From Loxodes magnus (Eukaryota; Ciliophora; Karyorelictea; Loxodida; Loxodidae): a stretch of DNA of 64,000 nt. The notes under the pieces are model-generated. The model did no database searches, was not told where the DNA came from, and was given only the letters and a program-made list of their open reading frames with translations. The DNA lies in NCBI GenBank assembly GCA_946699065.1, contig CAMPDV010000022.1, positions 748,501-812,500 on the forward strand, written 5' to 3'. The translations under genes and the position numbers were made by a program. Numbering within the stretch: position 1 is the stretch's first letter; the number at the start of each line of letters is the position of its first letter. This document shows positions 12,590-29,048 of the stretch, in pieces.

Positions 12590-15387
12590 TTAATTATTTA
12601 TTATTATTAAATTTGCAACTTGAAATTAATTACTGAAGACCTTGCTGTAGTAATTCCAGTAATCAGTATCTTTAGAAAAAACAGCTAATAATTTCAAAAA
12701 GCTTTTAAGAATTAGAAATTGCTTAATGATTAAACTTTACTCTTAAAAGTTTTTAGCTTAAATATTATTAAATTAGTTATTTATTCCCTGGATACTTTTA
12801 ATAATGAATCTTTTATTAAGATTAGCCTTTTAAATCATTATTAAGACTATAATTTTTTAAAAGCTTTTAAAATTATTTTTATATGGTAATTAGTTATCAT
12901 TCTTAAATAAGCTTTTGTATTACTTAGCTATTATAAATGCTAGAGTTTATCAATTATTATATGATATTGATATACTTAAAATACTATATATTAAGAACTT
13001 TAATACTAGGCTTATAAGACTTTTGGACTATCTTTTTAACGGTAAGAGTAAAATTATACAATTTAGCTTAAGTTAAAGTTTTTAATTATTGCTTTATAAA
13101 ATTAATTAGTATTATACTTTAAATAAGTAAACACTTTACAAATTATCATACCAATATTAACTTTTCCATTTTTAAGATTTTATAAGCTCTTATTCAAATA
13201 ATGCTTCTGCTAAATTATGAATTTCATAAAAAGATTTCTTAAAAATTAACTATATAAATTAGTGGTTATTCCTTAAGCTTTATTAAAGTAAATAACTTAG
13301 AGCTTTAAATTAAATAGAGATAAGCTATATGAATTTATTAAGAAATATAAGTTGTATTTAATCTTAAATTAATAAGATGAAGATGTAATGGTTTCTATTT
13401 ATATTTCTTATTATTTTAATTTATCTTTATTTAATTGCTCTGCTATTAAGAGCAAAACATTCATATTCCAACTAGTTATTATTAATTTTTCTAATATAGT
13501 CTAGTCTTTGAAATATGAGGAAATTGAAACTTTTTAGTATCATGCTTATTTAAATCGTTAGCACAATATAGGAATAAACAGAGATATCTTTCGGAGAAAT
13601 GGGAATTTAAGTAATTCTGAGAAGATATCTTAGTAAAGATAAAAATAAAATTAACTATTAAAAGATAAAAAGGCAGTTATTAATTATACATAATAGAAGC
13701 TTTCTTTAAAGAGTGTAAAATTTTAAATAAAGAAGATAAAATAAACAGCCTATTAGTTTATAGTTAATAAGCTATTTTTATATAAACACTCAATACATCT
13801 ATCTATTGTTATCTTTTAAATAATAACTTAAAATAAGGGATATAAACAATAAAGGCTATGATTATAAATAGTTTTAATAAATAATTAAACTAAATCTCCG
13901 TTTCTTAATTGTATAAATTATAAAAGAAGTTTTAGATGCAAATTAAGAGACTAAAATTCTGCTTTAATTTTTAAATCTAACTAAACTTTTCTAATATCTT
14001 AAAAATTATTTTCAAAACAAAAGAATGAAATTATCATTTTTTAAATGTATTATTTTTATCCATTTTTTCAATAACAAATCATCAAAAAATATAAGAAATA
14101 ATTGCAAAAAATATTCTTTAATTTATTCTCATTTTAAATTAATAATTACATTAAAAGAAATGATTGAGACTCCTAAAAGCTTAGTTGAAATTATTCTAAT
14201 ATAAATTATCTAAAATAACTATAATATCATTTAAAAACCTTTTGATTCTTTAATTTTTTAATTATAATTAATAAGAAAAAGAGATAAGGCTTTACAACTA
14301 ATTATTTTACATAAATTTATTGAGATTTATTTATTTGGGGATTTATCAATAATTTCTCGTTGAAATAGAGATTTAGATTTATGAAGAAACTAGTTTAAAT
14401 TAAAAACATTTGATTGAGTTTATTTATTTTATAAATTAAAGATAAATTTGGTAGTTAGTTTTACATTAAGAAGAACTAACTTTGATTTATTAATTGAAGC
14501 TAATATGAAAATAGGTTATAGAAGGAAATATAAAACTAATGATTGAATCTAAAGATTTATTTTTATTTTCTAGTTACATTTTATATTTCTCTCGAATGAC
14601 TATAAACTTAATATTAGATTCATAATTGAAATTTTAAAATTAAAGCTATTATTTTAGAAATATACCAGTCTTAAAATTAGATAAACCTTATTTTAGCATA
14701 TGTCACTGTATTAAATATAAAGTTTACTATACAGGAAGCTTTATAAATTGAAGTGTCTTATGTAAGGAATAAGTTCTCGCAAAAAGAATAGTAGAATTCT
14801 AAAAAATCTATTTGAAGTAGTTCTAAATTTTAAGTCAGTTTGCTATTATTTGGATATTCTCTATTATAATAAAGTAAGCAAATAGAATCTTAATAAAAGA
14901 CAGCTTCAATTCATATCCATAAGACTCTAATTTTCTTAAAAATCAGCAGGTTAAATTTATAAAAGAAATTATTTTAACAGCATCTAAATAGAATATATTT
15001 ATACTACAATTTATTAGAAACCATTTTATATCTAATTTAGTTATATTTATTAGCTTTGAAAATAGTAACAAGATGTATCTATAAAAGAAAACAAATTAGA
15101 ATTACATGAAATAAAGAAAAAAATAGCTAATCTGACCTGTTTAAACTCTTAATAAAATAGACAAAAATAAAGCTTATGAATAAATTTTAAAAGAAAATAT
15201 ATGATTAAGAAACTAATAAAAAAATAGAATATAATAATCCTACAACTATGCATAAAAATTAAATTATTATATTATTTATTTACCTCTATCTATGTTTATT
15301 TACATCATAAATATATATCATTATAAATTTAAAAGCTTAGCAACAAGAATATAAAGGAAAATTTTAATTTTGATTAAGGTGAGAAAA
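12590..15387. other. AT-rich intergenic region
   Basis: No motif seen on either strand. A patch at 13500-13740 is purine-rich on the plus strand and could hold a small gene, but the reading frame cannot be chosen. Confidence 0.35.
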
Positions 15388-15669
15388 ATGTAATAGATAA
15401 ATTTGTTTATTTAGTAGATTGCTTAGAACAATTACGAAAGAACTTCCTTAGAGGATTTATAATACAAAGTAGGTTTTATGGATTTAAGTTTTTCAAGCCT
15501 TAATTGGAATTATAAAGAGAATATTTTTATAAATTATCTTAAATTTGATGTAAACTCAAGCTAATAGATGCAGTTTATAATTTCTTTAGTAAACTCTAAA
15601 ATTTAAAGTAAAGTATAAGAAATAAGTGAGATGCAACATAGTAACTTATCCAAGTAAAATAAAAGCTGA
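15388..15669 (+). CDS. Small hypothetical protein upstream of the USP gene
   Basis: A 93-residue frame from ATG 15388 (context GAAAAATG) to TGA 15667-15669, 71 bases before the start of the ubiquitin protease on the same strand. It has balanced composition (motifs ERTSLEDLQYKVGFMDLSF and NYLKFDVNSS), purine-rich coding strand and no in-frame TGA before the stop. I recognise no family. It could be an independent small gene or a leader region of the next gene. TAA and TAG codons are frequent, so only composition supports it. Confidence 0.4.
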
Positions 15670-15740
15670 ATAATTAATAGTAAATCATTAAAATTAAAGG
15701 CTATTAAAATTTAATCAAAATAAGCTTAAAAACTTAATAA

Positions 15741-19148
<3,408 letters not shown>

Positions 19149-20205
19149 AAAATTTAAAATTTTTATTATCTTTCTTAATTTAGCTTTATAATATTATAGC
19201 TAAGCAAATATAAACTGAACTAATGCATATCTCTGCAGATAAAATAAGTTTAAATTATAATAATTCTTAAAACTTAATTGTCTTGCATAACTAATTCCCT
19301 TGCTAGTTTTATATTTCTATTAAATAGCATACTCATATCATATTGAAGGTTAAGATTTATAGAAATGATTTGCAAAAATAACGAAATAATTGAAAGTATA
19401 ATGATGTGTATATTTTAACTTTGATATTAATGAAATTCTATCTAGTATCATAAGGAAATTAAATGTTTCAACTAATTAACACTTTATATCCTTACTTTTA
19501 TTAATGGTTATTTTAAAAAATATATCAACTTAACTAACTAAAATTTTATTTTTTGGCCTTATTAAATAAAAAGTAAAATAAAGTTTAGAAAATCTAAGAG
19601 TGCTTTCAATAAGGTGCATTTGCTTTATATAAGCCTATAAAATATTCTGAATATAGCTAAAATGAAATTCGATAATATAATTTAAAATAACTAGTTATGC
19701 TTCATTATTTTCTTTATTATCTTTATTTATTAACAAGTAAGGAAAATCTAATATTTACTTTGCTATAATTCAGATATAATAAATTTAGACTAAATCATTT
19801 TAAATGCCGTTGCTTAATTAACTTAATCTCTCTTTTTAGCATTATTAAGTATCTTATCTAAATTTCTACAAATTACTAGATATCTTGTCACCTTTTAATC
19901 CTTCTTAGCTTTACTAGTATGAAACTTAAGATATATTAAATAATAAGGTTTAAAAAATTGATTGATTAAGCATAAGTCTTAATTTCCTAGGTGGATTTAA
20001 AGGTAAAATACTTAAAATGAAATATTCGAATTGAAGCAAAATAAAGTTACAATACTTAGTTAAAATATTAAAGCAGCCAACTCTCTTTAATATCTCTAAA
20101 TACTAAACAATTATTCTTTTATCAAGATATTTAGTTAAAAACCCTTCGCTAAGAAATAAATTTAGTTTACTATTTCAAAACTAGTTTTTCAATTGAAAAA
20201 GTAAA
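19149..20205. other. Intergenic between USP and TTLL genes
   Basis: AT-rich, no motif. It should contain the USP 3' flank and the TTLL promoter. No gene is seen. Confidence 0.5.
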
Positions 20206-23200
20206 ATGGAAAATAGATTTAAGAGCATTTAAGACTTGTCTGATGAAGAAAATTTAATACCTGAAGCTGAAGATTCAAACTTGAATTAAGAGAAAATTGG
20301 AAATTTGTAAAAATCTTGTAAAAATACTTAGGCAAAATCTAGAAAAAAGCCTAAGAAAATAATTCTTAATGCATCTTAGTCAAAGTATGAAGTTGTTAGG
20401 TGGGTTGGTGAAAATGTTTTTCAATGAAAAATATCAGAGGAAGAACCCGACGAAGTAGATTGAGATTTATTATGATGTGATGGAGGAGTTTAGCCTGAAC
20501 GATTGGCAAAAATGAAGAACTATTAGAAGATAAATCATTTTCCTGGAATGTATAGTATTGCAAGAAAAAATCACTTAGCTAAAAATCTTATGAGACTTTA
20601 AAGAATCTACCCTAAAGAATTTAAGTTTTTCCCTTAAACATGATTGCTGCCAGCTGAATATACTGAGTTCAAAAATTAATTTAGCAAAAAAAAGGGAAGA
20701 ACTTATATATTGAAGCCTGAAGCAAGTTGCTAAGGAAAAGGGATATTTTTAACTAGAAAACTGGAAGAAATTCCCTAAAATGAACATTTTGTAGCCTAAA
20801 GATATGTAGATAAGCCTTATTTAATTGATGGCTTAAAATTTGATCTCAGGATATATGTGCTAGTGGCTGGCTGTGACCCGCTCTGAATGTTTATCCATGA
20901 AGACGGACTATGTAGATTAGCAACAGAGGAATATCAGACTCCTGTTTAAGGAAATTTAGGGGATCTTTGCATGCACTTAACTAATTATGCAATAAATAAA
21001 AATAATGAAAATTTCATTTTTAATGAAGATGAAGAGTTAGATGATATAGGGCATAAGCGATCTTTAGCTGCCTGTTTCAGAAGACTTGAAGAAGATGGAC
21101 ATGATATTGACTAATTGTGAGCTAAAATAAGTGACATATGCATTAAAACATTGAGTGTAGTTTAGCCTAACTTAGCGCATATTTACAGATCATGTCAATC
21201 AGATGATATTACAAATTCAATGTGCTTCGAAATTCTTGGCTTCGATATTCTACTAGACCATAAACTTCGGCCTTACTTGCTTGAAGTTAATCATTCTCCA
21301 TCCTTTACAACTGATACTCCACTAGATTAGGGCATTAAAAGAAGAGTTATTGCGGATACTTTAAAGTTAATGAAAATAACACTAGCCTAAAGGAAGAAGC
21401 TGGCGACAAAAAAGCGATTAGAACTCTAATAGAGAGTATTAACAGGTAAAACCAAAAAAACTAGCAAAGAGGAAAGAGCTTAAGAGTGTCTTTAATATCA
21501 ATAGAAAAGGAAAATTTATGAAGATAAATTATTAGGAGGATATGAAAGAATTTATCCAAATGATAACGAGGAAAAATATCAAGAATTTATAAAAACAGCT
21601 AAAGATTAATGGGAAGAATGAACTGGAGCTAAAATAAATAGAGTTAAAAAAGAAGAGCCTGTTAAAATTGATTAAATAACAAGAGATAGTAAACAAAAGC
21701 AAAACATAAACTAAAAGCAAAACTAAAATTCCTAAGTTCAAAAGTAGAATCCTATCTAAAATAGACAAAATGTATAAAGTAAGCAAAGATCAAATTTAGA
21801 TAATAAAAGTCTTAGGGAATCGTAGGAAGAATTAAAAATTTAGCAAGCATCTAATAAAAGTAAAGAAATATTAGAGAATTTAGAAGAGTTCAAAGTTGAA
21901 AATAAATTACTAACTGAACAAATTAATGAATAAAGTCCTTAATATTAGTCGTGAAATAGTCAAAATTTAAGCAGGGAAGTTAAATAAGATCTATAAGATA
22001 CTTAATTCATTGATTTATTGGAATCTAATTAAAATACATATTTAAGTGATTTTAATAGCAAAGTAACTTTGACTTGCAGAGAAGCTACGAGTACTATTTA
22101 AGATGAAATTTAAAGATAAACTAGTTTAAACTTATAGCCTTAGATAAATTCAAATTTAGACTTGCCTTAAAGTTAAATTATTTAAGGTAATGCAGTTTTT
22201 TCTTAGGGCAGAAATGACTATAAAGCTTAGGATCAAGTTATTCCTTCTTAGCAAATTCAGAACAAGAATCTAGCATAAGGATATTATTCAACTAAAAAGC
22301 CTTTAAATTCCCAAAAATAAATTCAGTAGAATAATTCTACGTTTCAGTCAGGAACTTCCTCCCTTTAGTAGCATTATTAATATATGCTTAATCAATAGCA
22401 AATTGCCTTAAATCAGCCTAGCGTTCGATTATAATCTCCATATTTATCTTAAAGTATGCAATCTTTATAGCATGTCACTTCCTAAAGCATTTAAGCTATG
22501 CTCTAGTCTCAAAGAAAGGGAAATTTACAATTTGAAGAAGCTCCTTTTCCCCAATTTCATAATTAAAATGCAAGATATTAATCTACAAGTTAAAGTCAAA
22601 ATTGAGGAAGAGTTAATTACTAGCAAGTGTAGTAATATTAAAACTAATACTAGTAGCATATGCAGCCACAACAGCGAAGCTTATATTAACTATAGCAATC
22701 TTAATCTTAGCACTCTAAAACATTCTAACCAATTGGTCAAGGATCTTCTTTATTACTGAATCTAAACGACAAATAAAATGTTAATAAGTAAATTTTATAA
22801 TTGTAGAATATTAACCAAGATAAACAGTCCTAAGTCATTATATCTTCCATCTTTAAAAGATAAATTATTCGATAATCATCAAACCATTTCCAATTAAAAC
22901 CATGCGATGTAATTTCAGCAGCTTTAAACTAATAAAATTCCATCAAAAATTAATTAGTAATAATAATAGCAGCAATTTTATTAAGTCAAGCAAAGACATT
23001 CAGCTCATAGAAAATTAATGGCTAATTAAAAAGAAAATATTAGGAGCGCGTCAAGTCGCAGAGATCCAGTGGAAGAAATGAAATTAAATTATCCAAATGT
23101 TGTCTTTGATAGTTCTGCTTAAAGATTGTAAGAATGAAAAGAACAAAATTTTGGATAATTTTTACCTCCGAAATTAATGGAATTCAGTCCAAAATAAGGG

Positions 23201-23455
23201 CTCTCTTCAATAAACAGTAAAATTATTTTATAGAAATTTTAGGATAAATGTTAAACCGCATATAAGAACTTAAGTTCAAAATAACCCATCCTCTGTAGTT
23301 TTACAAATAAGGAGATCATTCTATGCTAATGGAAAAAGATACTAACTATGAAAGATATAAAAAGAATTATTTTAAATATTTTGATATTTGAGTCATAAAT
23401 GTCCTATATTTAATTTTATCAATTTCGTATTTAGCATTTAATAGCTCCTGCCTGA
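20206..23455 (+). CDS. Tubulin tyrosine ligase-like polyglutamylase (TTLL6/13-type)
   Basis: Adds glutamate side chains to tubulin or related substrates in cilia; 1076 residues after removal of a 19-nt intron (22788-22806). ATG 20206, stop TGA 23453-23455. The TTL catalytic core spans about residues 64-390: K170 in KPEASCQGKG (ATP binding), DGLKFDLRIYVLV near 208, CMHLTNYAINK near 256, FEILGFDILLD near 341, and LLEVNHSPS with E360 and N362. The Gln in SCQGKG is a TAA (20731) at a position normally Gln. TGA is Trp at 20425, 20461, 20473, 20641, 20884, 21118, 21619 and 21952. The rest is a long, charged then Gln/Ser-rich tail, ending in a helical segment with KDIKRIILNILIFES. Core sequence is nearest to TTLL6/TTLL13 glutamylases. 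Confidence 0.95.
22788..22806 (+). other. 19-nt intron in the TTLL gene
   Basis: GTAAATTTTATAATTGTAG. The frame changes from 1 to 2 across this point, and removal of exactly these bases restores a coherent Gln-rich frame on both sides. Confidence 0.85.
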
Positions 23456-26300
23456 TCACTATAAATTTATATTTAATAGTTATATCAAATATAATATAAT
23501 CCTATTACATGGATTTATATAATTTATATTTTCCCTTTTTACAATTGATTTATACTTATATATGCAAACTAACTACATAAAAGTAAATATCATTAAGTTT
23601 TTTAAATTAAATAAAAAACAGAACTTTTGATATCACATTGTAGAAAATAAACTAAGTTATGCACCTAATTATCTAGAAAAATTAGTTTAAGTTACATTCT
23701 TCATATGTTAGCTAAGAATTTATATAAAACATCTTTATATATTCATAATATAAACGTATGTGCTTCAATAGTAATAAATATATTAATGATAATCAACTCT
23801 TCATATTTTAAAATAATTAAAAACTATCTATAATATCTAAGCTATGTATTTAATTTTTTATTATATATCAAATGAAATTAAAGTTATAATTACTATTAAT
23901 TTCTCTATAAGATTCAATGTATCTTCTTAAATAACTTACTTTATCATTTTTTCATTTTTAATTTGTATTATTGCAGTTTTGCTAAATATCTCAGCTTTTC
24001 AATTCTTCTTTCTTTAAGATTAAAGTTTATTTATCAATTTTTTTTAATATTCTTTCTACTAGCTACTATTCTTAGTTTTGCTTTGGAGACTTTTCAGGAA
24101 TATTTAAAGCTTAACTTCATAAATTAGTGCTTATAAGCTGCTTAAATTAAAAAAATTTGAACTTAGTATAAATCATTCATTTATTATTAAATTTAAGTAA
24201 ATTGAAAGATTCCTAGCATATAGCTTATTATTTTTATTTGATTAAATATGTATTTTTTATTTAGTTTTATTATATGATTCTGCTATTAAATTTAAATGTA
24301 AGCTATTTAAATTTCTTTTAAATTAAATCTTAATTATTATAAAGTAAATTATTTAGAAGAGGGTATGAACTATATTATCTTATAAAAGAGCTATTAAAAA
24401 TCTAATTATTTTTATCCAATCTTACATTTTTAATCCTTCTTAAATAGATTTAGAATTTTTTATAACGAGTATAAAGATAATTACTTGATAAAATTTGAAT
24501 TAGTAAATTGTATATTTTTTTAATTTAATTAAGATATATAACTATATACACTTAAGATCTTAAATAGAGCAAAAAGCTTAAAATATATAAATATGATTAT
24601 GAAAATTTTAGATTAAAAAAATATAAATATATAAATGTTTTGCTAAAGTGATACTCTTTAAATTAAAGTATTGGTAGATTAAAGCATCTTTAGTTATTAC
24701 GATATAATTTTAAAACTTCAAAGGTTAGCATTTCTAAATCTTATTGGATAATATGCTAAATAAAATTATTAAGCAGAGTTCAAATTAAAATTAACTAAAC
24801 TATCATGATAGATTTCTAGTCTAATTCCTTTTATTAGTTTCTTTATTGTCTGATTCTTTTAGATGATTTCTAGCTTTACGTATTTAAGATTTACAGCCTT
24901 TAAATAATATTTTCTATTAAGTTTCATATTAATAAATTATAAAATAAACTTTAGCTTACTCATATTATAACTTATAATTATTTAATTGATCTATTATAAT
25001 TAAAGACATATGAATATAAGCAACTATAAAGTTTATTAAAATTCTTCTTAGTAAATTTAAGTTATTACAGTTAGATATAATTTAAAATTAATTGTAATTA
25101 TAATATCTTTTTATCTATTTAGAAAGCTTCTTTTATTTTGCAACTTTTGCTCAATTTTTATTCCGTTGTTTTTGCAATTTTTTTTCCTTTTTCATAAAGA
25201 TAGAAAATAGAAAAATTCGATGAAAGGTAAAGTTCTAGTTAAAATAAATATAATAATTATTGATATTTTCAACAATATTGATAAATATTTTAAACTGCTT
25301 ATTAAATCATCTCTCTAGTTATTCTACTTACATTAAAATAGAAGCTTGTAGGATTTATTTAAAATTAAATAAATGTATAAATGTTTAAATTAAAAATAAT
25401 ATATTTTTCCTTTATATTTTTGCTAAGTATTAAAATGCTAAATGCTAAAAATTTGCTAGTTTTTAAAATTTAGATCAGTTCTGGATAAAATAAATTAAGT
25501 TAACTAATATAAGAATTTTAAAACTCCTATTAATAAAGAGATTAGATAAAATCAAGTCAAAATTAAAATGATCATATCTCTTACTAGGTATGAATTTGGA
25601 ATCTAAATATCTGTTATGCATTAATTCAATAAAATTACTTAGAAATAATTTTCTATTTTTAATTTCTCTAACTCTTTCTTAATTTAATTTTGGCCCAAAA
25701 TTAAAATTTTGCCAACAATGAAAATATTTTATATTAAAATTTTTTAAAATTAATAGTATACCTTAATGAATTTTATTTTGTTTAAATTCTCTAATTTTAG
25801 TTAAAAATTTTATTAAAAGTTTGAAGAAAATTCAAAAAGAAAAATAAAAAATTAATAAAAAAAATTAAGAATAGCCTTGAAATTAAATTCATAATTAAAA
25901 GCTTAAATTTAACTAATTCTTTTACATAAATCAGAAGATAGAAATCTATGTTCTAGGAAATTATTTTGAAGTTAAATTTTTGGGATTCAATATATTTTCA
26001 TATTCTAACTGCTTTTTTGATATATAATTTATACCATTATCTATTAAATTTGAAAAATTTACTTAGGAATTTTCATCAAATATGCATACTAAAAATAAAA
26101 AATATAGTGATAATCATTTACATTTATGTGGATAAATTTAGAATAGCTATTATATTATATTATATTTAAACTAAACTTTTCATATATAGATATTAGAAAA
26201 CATTTTTATACCCTTTATATTTTCATATAAAAGAAAATAAATCATCATTCAGTTTTTATGAGATCAATATATATGCTTTTTTCTCTATTATTTATAAAAT
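23456..26300. other. Long AT-rich intergenic region
   Basis: Very low GC through most of the interval. A plus-strand frame around 25966-26169 has no in-frame stop of any type, but it is mostly Ile, Leu, Asn and Tyr and shows no motif. I see nothing else. Confidence 0.4.
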
Positions 26301-27191
26301 TCACTTCATTTAAGATGTTATTCTTTAGTAGTGAAAAAATTTTTAACCAAATATTGTCTTCCTTTTCTTAAAAACTGCATGTAATTGATTATGTATTATA
26401 CCTTCACGATTATTTAAGAACTGTTTGCTTATAAAAATTAAATGTTCTTTAATTAGAAAAACTAGAATATTGCATTTGGAAAATGCTTTGCAGCTTGCAA
26501 ATTTTAACAATTTTAAACAGATAAATAGTAAAAAATATTATTAATTAAAGTGTTATTCATTTTTCTATTTATAGAGTCTTCTATAATAAGTTATAACTGC
26601 AAAAATTATAAAGAATACAGTCACAAAAGTATATTCATTCAAGAAAAGCTTGTAACTAAAGTTAGGTAATGCGCTCTTAATTACCTCTTTATTGCCAATG
26701 ATGTTACTTAAATCTAATGATGCTTCTTTTCTTTTATGATTTGATTTAAAAATCAAGTTAAAATTCTATTTATAAATCTAAGTTGTCTAGTTTGCTTTGG
26801 ATTCATGTTTTTCTTCTTTTAAATTTTTTCAGCGCTGACAACTTGCCTAAATAACATTCACTGGATGTCTTTATTCTTATTTTTTCTTTATTTCTTACTC
26901 TTAGTTTTTTTTCTGATATTATCTATAAGGGCTCAAGTAATTAAAGTTCTGCTACTGCTTATTAATTTCCTTTCTTTTGGGAGTAGCAATTTGCAACACA
27001 TTTTTTTAATTTACTTCGACTTGTTTTTCCGGAACAGTCAATTAATTAAAGCTGAATTAATTTAAGATTTTCTGGTTCAAAGTATTAGATCTTTATATTT
27101 CCTTCGCATCTTAATTGTTTATTAAAATTTGAGGTTTTTAAGATGCCTTTTCATTAAACTATTAATTTTCGTCTGAGGATCCCTTAAGCAT
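26301..27191 (-). CDS. Hypothetical basic protein with hydrophobic segment(s)
   Basis: A 296-residue frame from ATG 27191 (context AAAAATG) to TGA 26303-26301. The first 150 residues are hydrophilic, Gln/Lys-rich and probably disordered or coiled (VPEKQVEVNQ, QEQEIKKKQEQRHP). A 63-codon run without any TAA, TAG or TGA (26568-26756) contains a hydrophobic span near residues 185-205 (FVTVFFIIFAVITYYRRLYK). A TAG at 26567 directly after that span would make a tail-anchored protein if it were a stop. Read as Gln, the frame continues for about 88 residues, with a second hydrophobic stretch, to the TGA. I follow the TGA rule seen in the other genes. No family is recognised. Confidence 0.5.
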
Positions 27192-29048
27192 TTTTATAAA
27201 AAAAGGATATAATAAATATGAAACTTGATTAAGAATATATAAAGTTAACAATTCTTCTGCTTTAATATTTAGCCTACATTCCCTTTTTCTTCCTTGCTTA
27301 TTATTTTAAATTTACTCCTTAGATTGCAATCTCACTCCCTCTAATTAACTATTATTATTAGGTTATCTAAGTAATGATAGAATAATGCTTGCTCAAGTAT
27401 GTCTATTATAAATTTTGGTGATATATGTCTGTATAATAATATGTTTAAAATCATATTTATGTATTTATGAAGTTATTATCTTAGTGGTAGATATAATAAA
27501 CTAATATTAAATAGAACTTTAATAAGCTTTAAAGGAAAGCAGATACATTGCATATATCTTTCTATTTAGATAACCTGATATCTTAAAATATAAATTTTTA
27601 TATCAAATATTATGTTATTAGGATTTAAATTTCCTAGAAATTAAGCATAATCTATTATCCTAGTATTTTGTCTTAATTCATTATTTCATATACCTTTATA
27701 AACATCTACTTAGTTCTCTGAAGCTTCTACAATGATATCTTTATAATAAGTTTTATTTGATATTAGAATTATAAGCATAATTAATTATATGCTTCTCTTT
27801 TCAATTAAAGATAATTAACTTAATATATTTACCTTAGCATTTAACAAGTTTATACATCATGAACATAAGCAATTTTCTATTTCAGTTGAATGCTTATTTT
27901 AATGAAACTAGTTATTTAAATTAAATAAATAAGTGTATATTAAACTATCTTAATTTCTCAGAATTCTCTTTGTTATTAATGAAAATTTCATTTTACTTTT
28001 TAACAATAAACTTATATTAAAATTTTATGATTTTAGCTAATTTAAAATAAACCTAGAGTATTATTAATAAAAAGGTATAGTAAAATAATAATAATGAAGG
28101 TAGAGTATAAGGAACGTATTTGAAATATTTGATTGAAAATTAAGCATATAAAACTAGAATTATTTAGTACTTTAAAAAGTTTAAATATCTTATAAAATTT
28201 AATATATTAATAGTTATTATAAAGGAAAGTGGTACTTAATTATGGACGTTTATTTAGATAAGGAAATAATTTTAAATAAATAGTTACAGCGAGATAGCTT
28301 TGTATAAGTTTTATGACTTTTATTAGTAAAGAGTTATAGATTATCCAACTTTAGAAATTTATTATAAAATCTTTAAAGTATCAGCATAAGTTATACAAAT
28401 ATTTTAGTTTTAATTACATAAGTCTAGTGTTTTTCTTTGAGAAAGATGGGAAATTATAAAAAATTGGAGTTAAGTAAGAAAATTCTACATGTAATAAATT
28501 GAGTACTTTTTAATGATTGACTGATTTAAGAAATTGTTAGAAAGATAAAGAGCTAATTAAATTCTTTAAGATACCTATCTATATTAATAGACATATATAA
28601 AGAAATTCTTGATAAAAATTTTAATTGAAAGTATCTTTGCAACTGAATAAATTAAATTTTAAGTAGAGAAGATGAAAGAGTAATATAAGGGAGAATTTAG
28701 GCGATTGTTGTTCGATTTTTTAATTTAATATAGAAGCAATTTATTATAATTATGCTTTTACTTTTCTATAGCCCTTTTTAAATCAAAGTTTGAAAGATTA
28801 AATTTATATTTTTAGATAGAAATGTTTTTGATCCTAAGGTAAAAAATAGAAATGTCATGTGGACTTTTTATATTTTGAGAAAGTTTTCAAAATCTTTATT
28901 TTTATAAAATATCAAAGATTATTATTTTGATAAAGTGATATAAGGAAAAAATTAATCAAATTCTTTTAAATTGAGGAAAAATAATAATAATGAAGATATT
29001 ATGTGATATTCTAAATTAAGTATAAAAGTTAATATTTTAACGACTTCA
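27192..29048. other. Intergenic with unresolved open frames
   Basis: A minus-strand patch at 27240-27400 is purine-rich. A plus-strand frame from ATG 28446 to TGA 29004-29006 (186 codons) reads plausibly, but a second frame over the same bases also does, and neither has a motif. No gene call is made. Confidence 0.35.

Noticed and set aside
22472..22759. Plus-strand 95-codon open frame in another frame of the TTLL gene
   Set aside because: The TTLL frame through this region is a coherent Gln-rich tail that rejoins the conserved end after the 19-nt intron.
28446..29006. Plus-strand 186-codon gene before the discoidin-like gene
   Set aside because: A second frame over the same bases looks equally protein-like and ends at its own TGA; no motif decides between them.
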